Origin: an uncultured Chloracidobacterium sp.
GTDB lineage: Bacteria; Acidobacteriota; Blastocatellia; Pyrinomonadales; Pyrinomonadaceae
Assembly (NCBI GenBank): GCA_937941715.1
Contig: CALDGX010000003.1
Span: 6,817-70,816 of the forward strand
Length of the DNA: 64,000 nucleotides
Reading direction: 5' to 3'
The translations under genes and the position numbers were made by a program. Of the stretch, positions 60,933 to 64,000 are shown one piece after another (the first letter of the stretch is position 1; each line of letters starts with the position of its first letter). The notes under the pieces are model-generated. The model worked only from the letters and a program-made list of their open reading frames with translations. It was not told the origin of the DNA and did not search any database.

Positions 60933-61379
60933 TCAGAATCCGCCGGCGTCGGAGCGGCCGGTGAAAAACAGATAGTAAACGATAGCGATAAACCCGACCA
61001 CGATCGCTGCCAGGGCAAAAAACACGAGCGCCGCGACCACCGACCCCGAAGACCGTTTCGGGTCGGCGGGCCGCACCTCGGCAATGTCGATCTCGGCCGT
61101 AAACTCTTCGGAAATAAAGGGCTGGGGTTCGATCTCGACCGGCGGCACGTGAGCGGCAGCCGGTGCGGGCGGTTTGGGTTCGGCCGTGCCCGCGGGCGGG
61201 GCATAGAGCTTTGCCAGCGGGTCGTCCGGTAATTCGAGCACGACCTCTTCCTCGTCCGGAGCCTCGGGTTGGAGCGTGTCCGGTTCCGGATCGATCGGCT
61301 CGGCTTCGCCCGGGCGGACAAGTTCGCCAGTCGAGCTGCGAAACACCGGTTCAGGCATTGTCCATTTGTTATCGCTCAT
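60933..61379 (-). CDS. acidic, proline-rich protein with C-terminal membrane anchor
   Basis: 148 residues. The first 105 are disordered-looking and rich in Glu, Asp, Pro and Ala (PIDPEPDTLQPEAPDEEEVV). After a PKRSSGS basic turn comes one membrane helix (VVAALVFFALAAIVVGFIAI, about 113-132) and a short tail. Tail-anchored topology, cytoplasmic domain. No known family. It is 17 bp after cystathionine beta-synthase and 67 bp before the first FHA gene, so it may be the first T6SS accessory gene or a client of the FHA proteins, its threonines being possible phosphosites. Confidence 0.7.
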   Translation of the reverse strand: MSDNKWTMPEPVFRSSTGELVRPGEAEPIDPEPDTLQPEAPDEEEVVLELPDDPLAKLYAPPAGTAEPKPPAPAAAHVPPVEIEPQPFISEEFTAEIDIAEVRPADPKRSSGSVVAALVFFALAAIVVGFIAIVYYLFFTGRSDAGGF

Positions 61380-61396
61380 TTGTGTGCCGATGCCGG

Positions 61397-62764
61397 CTAG
61401 TGCGGCAGGTCCAAAACGTCCGAACGCGTAATTATACCCGTGATCCGCTTAAAATCCTCGATGACCACCGCCGGCGACTTGGTCAGCTTATTCTTGATCG
61501 AATCAAAGCTCTCGTCAACGTCCACGACCGGAAAACTCTTGTCCATAATGTCGCTGACCTTGGCGTCAAGCAGTTCGCGGTCCTTGAGCAGATTGGTCAA
61601 AATGTGGCTTTCGCGAAGGCTGCCGACCGACGTGTGGCCGTCGATGACGGGCAGCTGTGTGACGCCGTTTTCGCTCATCAGGGCCAGGGCGGCCGAAACT
61701 TTTTCGTCAGGCCCGACCGATATCAGCTGACGCGGCGATCCGGCACTCTTAGTGTCGGCGATCAGGCTGGCGGTGATACGCTGCGGTTCGAGCAGCAGTT
61801 TTTCCTTCATCCACTCGTCGGAGTGGAACTTGCTCAGATAATGCTCGCCCGTGTCGCAGACGATAAATACGATGCAGGCCGATTCGTCGAGGTCCTTGGC
61901 CACCTTGAGCGCGGCGGCGAAGATCGTGCCGGCCGAACCGCCGCAGAATATGCCCTCGCGGCGGCCGAGCTGGCGGGCCATGTCAAATGATTCGCGGTCG
62001 GTGATGTTGATGATCTCGTCGATCGTATTGAGGTCGGCGTTGCCGACGGGCAGGTTTTGCCCGATGCCCTCGACCAGGTAAGGCGTCGCCTCGGGGATAA
62101 AGCCCGATTCCTTGTACGTCTTAAAGATCGAACCGTACGGATCGGCCCCGATCACCTTGATGTCCGGATTCATCTCTTTCAGGAATCGGCCCGTGCCGCT
62201 GATGGTGCCGCCCGTGCCGATCGAGGCGACAAAGTGCGTGATCTTATGCTCGGTGTCCTCCCAGATCTCGGGGCCGGTCGTGCGGTAGTGTGCCGCCGGA
62301 TTCTCAGGGTGATTGTACTGGTCGGGGTAAAACGAGTTGGGCGTTTCCTCGGCGATGCGTTTTGCCGTCGCGACATAGTGGTCGGGCGTGCCGGGCTTGG
62401 CCGCGGCCGGACAGACGACGATGTCGGCCCCTAACCCCTTCAGATAACGCACCTTTTCGGTCGACGCCTTTTCCGTCAGGACAAAAATGCACTTATAGCC
62501 GCGTACGGCCGCAACCAGTGCGAGGCCGATGCCGGTGTTGCCGGATGTCGCCTCGATGATGGTGCCGCCCTTTTTCAAGACGCCCTCGCGCTCGGCCCAG
62601 TCGATCATCGAGATGCCGATACGGTCCTTGACCGAATATCCGGGATTCAGACTCTCCATCTTGGCGTAGATCGGCGCCTTGATCTTGAGCTGCTTGGTAA
62701 TATTGTTGATCCGTACGAGCGGCGTCTTGCCGATCAGTCCGAGAATGTCGTTATAAAATTTCAT
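61397..62764 (-). CDS. cystathionine beta-synthase with CBS pair
   Basis: 455 residues. PLP domain of fold [31 protein letters not shown] with the cofactor Lys (about 42), [20 protein letters not shown] (about 68-87) and [15 protein letters not shown] (about 183-197). Two C-terminal CBS motifs (about 335-450) as in the eukaryotic-like full-length enzyme, binding adenosyl ligands. Condenses serine and homocysteine to cystathionine, or makes cysteine from O-acetylserine; the CBS pair favours the former. With the gamma-lyase-type enzyme at 2412-3590 it would give reverse transsulfuration. Upstream gene-free region is 446 bp. Confidence 0.92.
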   Translation of the reverse strand: MKFYNDILGLIGKTPLVRINNITKQLKIKAPIYAKMESLNPGYSVKDRIGISMIDWAEREGVLKKGGTIIEATSGNTGIGLALVAAVRGYKCIFVLTEKASTEKVRYLKGLGADIVVCPAAAKPGTPDHYVATAKRIAEETPNSFYPDQYNHPENPAAHYRTTGPEIWEDTEHKITHFVASIGTGGTISGTGRFLKEMNPDIKVIGADPYGSIFKTYKESGFIPEATPYLVEGIGQNLPVGNADLNTIDEIINITDRESFDMARQLGRREGIFCGGSAGTIFAAALKVAKDLDESACIVFIVCDTGEHYLSKFHSDEWMKEKLLLEPQRITASLIADTKSAGSPRQLISVGPDEKVSAALALMSENGVTQLPVIDGHTSVGSLRESHILTNLLKDRELLDAKVSDIMDKSFPVVDVDESFDSIKNKLTKSPAVVIEDFKRITGIITRSDVLDLPH

Positions 62765-63210
62765 CTGTATAAATATGGCCGAGCTATCACGAGATCGAAT
62801 AGTCGTATAAGAATTGCTGCTAGGCAGAGTTTATTCTGAAATCGAATTTGAGGCAAGAATCGCCCGTCGGGCCGCAAACGGAAAGCCGCGTTCCGGCTCG
62901 TCGGTAATGTCGCTTTTGTCGTCGGCCGCCGTCATATCGACCGCCGAGCCGAAAGCCTGTTGCTCCGGATTCACAAGAGCGAGTCCAAACGTTCCGGATC
63001 GGCACCAAAAGCCCGACATCGCCTAAACGTCCGAAACCCGCGATAAGGCAAAGGCCGGAATCAGTCTAACGTTGTATGCGTTACTCTAAGTTGTCAAATT
63101 TCTACACTTATGTGAGTTGACCTCTTCATGAATAATAGTACCGCGCCGTCGTCGTGCCATTGGCGTCCCTTACCTCGTACTACTTGTTGTCGCCACCCCG
63201 CGCTCTATCG
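62765..63210. other. interval between cystathionine beta-synthase and the AT-rich right-edge gene
   Basis: 446 bp. The left part has base composition of the main genome and holds one possible 62-codon frame on the minus strand (listed separately). From about 63080 to 63210 the sequence becomes AT-rich and shows no gene; it marks the border of the compositionally different right edge. No tRNA, integrase or direct repeat is seen. Confidence 0.55.
62831..63019 (-). CDS. possible small protein, 62 residues
   Basis: Minus-strand frame from an ATG at 63019. Codon choice (GCC, GAC, GAG, CCG) resembles the neighbouring genes and the product (SGTFGLALVNPEQQAFGSAV, then ITDEPERGFPF) is acidic and protein-like, but the ribosome site is poor and no family is recognised. 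It could also be the remnant of a longer gene. Confidence 0.3.
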   Translation of the reverse strand: MSGFWCRSGTFGLALVNPEQQAFGSAVDMTAADDKSDITDEPERGFPFAARRAILASNSISE

Positions 63211-63858
63211 CTACTGTTTTGGCAGGTTCTTTGAGATGTCACCTTCAAGCCGCCTAATTTCAAAAGGATCATGCGTAATTTGGTACACATTTTTATCTTC
63301 ATCGATACCAATAAAATCGCCATCTTCCAAATCACGAATGTGGTAGTACGTCCTTCCTTCAAGGTCAATTTCGTAAAAATCTGAAGGATTGATCAGTTCT
63401 ATCTCGACATTACTCAAGAATGTCCGCATCAATTGAAGTTCAAAATCATCAAGATACTTTTGCTTGAAATCATCTGCAACGACTTCAGTAAAGGTAGGTT
63501 TAGTTTTTACCGCCTTTGTGAGTGCGTATCCGCATACGAGTCCATGAGTAATGTAGACCTCGAGATCGTTCCACGCCTCCGATACATCGTCATAGACCTT
63601 TATGTTTTCCAGGCGGAAAAATCGACCATCATCCTTTTCATATTTTTTTGAAACTTTGGGATCGAATGTAAAATTCACATAATTCGGTCTCGGATTGTCC
63701 GATAAAATGACGCTTGCAATCAGCCCCTCTTCTATTTGCTTTTTATAGACAACATATTCTGAAGGCAACTGCCCAAATGTGTGCAATAGGAGATCTATTT
63801 CCCAGTCCTCGACCCTATTCCGCTTCTTTAGATTTTTTATAAGATCGAGCAAGCCCAT
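63211..63858 (-). CDS. hypothetical AT-rich acidic protein, immunity-like style
   Basis: 215 residues starting MGLLDLIKNLKKRNR. No signal peptide or membrane helix. Acidic and aromatic-rich, with SEYVVYKKQIEEGLIASVIL, NYVNFTFDPKVSKKYEKDDG and HIRDLEDGDFIGIDEDKNVY. The G+C content is clearly lower than in the rest of the window, as is common for immunity proteins and other horizontally moved orphans. I do not recognise the family. It lies right after a decayed frame (63863-64000), as an immunity gene would follow a toxin gene; this is inference from position. Confidence 0.7.
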   Translation of the reverse strand: MGLLDLIKNLKKRNRVEDWEIDLLLHTFGQLPSEYVVYKKQIEEGLIASVILSDNPRPNYVNFTFDPKVSKKYEKDDGRFFRLENIKVYDDVSEAWNDLEVYITHGLVCGYALTKAVKTKPTFTEVVADDFKQKYLDDFELQLMRTFLSNVEIELINPSDFYEIDLEGRTYYHIRDLEDGDFIGIDEDKNVYQITHDPFEIRRLEGDISKNLPKQ

Positions 63859-63862
63859 GAAT

Positions 63863-64000
63863 CTATTTTCCTATCCTTGTGAACCAATTGTATTCGCACG
63901 TAAAACAGGCCTTGAAGCGATTGGGGTCTGGCGTTCAATGTTACGAGTCGTAGTCGATCCCCCATTGGTACTTTTCGCGGACATATCACAGGCCGTTTTC
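63863..64000 (-). pseudogene. apparent decayed 3' end of a reading frame
   Basis: On the minus strand one frame gives protein-like pieces broken by three stops: YVREKYQWGIDYDS, then a stop, and TPDPNRFKACFTCEYNWFTR followed by IGK and a stop four bases before the ATG at 63858. The aromatic and cysteine content of the pieces looks like real protein, not random translation. The gene would extend beyond the window. Sequencing error cannot be ruled out. Confidence 0.35.

Noticed and set aside
1..64000. CRISPR arrays, tRNA or rRNA genes, insertion sequences
   Set aside because: No regular short repeats with spacers, no tRNA T-loop signature and no transposase or terminal repeats were seen on either strand.

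Overview
The window (about 55-60% GC, uracil-poor intergenic spaces, dense gene packing) looks like a chromosomal segment of a Gram-negative soil or sediment bacterium, most likely Acidobacteriota of the Blastocatellia/Pyrinomonas type. Reasons: a secreted VWA protein of the kind typical of acidobacteria (11664-12782), proline/threonine 'PTPTP' linkers after signal peptides, an outer-membrane OmpA protein, heme A synthase, and a complete type VI secretion system (T6SS). The taxonomic call is inference from protein style; there is no rRNA or tRNA in the window.

Layout. 1-734: 3' part missing of a secreted protein. 895-8564: housekeeping and small regulatory genes (glycerol kinase, a Cys/Met-metabolism PLP enzyme, ArsR-type regulator, TlyA, a PqqB-like metallo-hydrolase, heme A synthase, a DUF374 acyltransferase, a receiver/HATPase fusion). 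8581-13825: NAD synthetase and envelope proteins. 14166-24060: central metabolism (E2 of a 2-oxoacid dehydrogenase, phosphoglycerate dehydrogenase, dihydrolipoyl dehydrogenase) mixed with a secreted S9 peptidase and small membrane proteins. 24169-29742 (+): a run rich in rhodanese domains (rhodanese, methyltransferase, persulfide-dioxygenase-like MBL/rhodanese protein, a lipoprotein fusing rhodanese to a ferritin-like domain, a 29-residue membrane peptide, DUF302, a kelch-like secreted protein), which I read as a sulfane-sulfur handling locus. 29821-34003 (+): second Cys/Met PLP enzyme, fumarase, two secreted proteins, closed by a strong bidirectional terminator.

34075-61379 (-): a 27-kb co-directional T6SS locus. 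In transcription order: a small membrane protein, three FHA-transmembrane proteins whose C-termini are related to lytic transglycosylases, a YkgJ-type cysteine protein, TssK, TssL, TssM, TagJ, TssA, TssB, TssC, Hcp (flanked by hairpins), TssE, TssF, TssG, ClpV, a caspase-fold-like protein, a VgrG carrying a C-terminal HExxH domain, a membrane-anchored protein that is a plausible immunity partner, and a PAAR tip protein with an alanine-rich insert. No tssJ gene is visible. Upstream of it lies cystathionine beta-synthase (61397-62764).

63211-64000 (-): an AT-rich orphan gene preceded by what looks like the decayed 3' end of another reading frame, suggesting recently acquired DNA at the right edge.

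The most novel material is in the T6SS locus: the FHA/transglycosylase paralogue series with loss of the catalytic glutamate in two of three members, the caspase-like protein between clpV and vgrG, and the VgrG-metallopeptidase with its neighbour. Function statements for these are inference from motifs read by eye.
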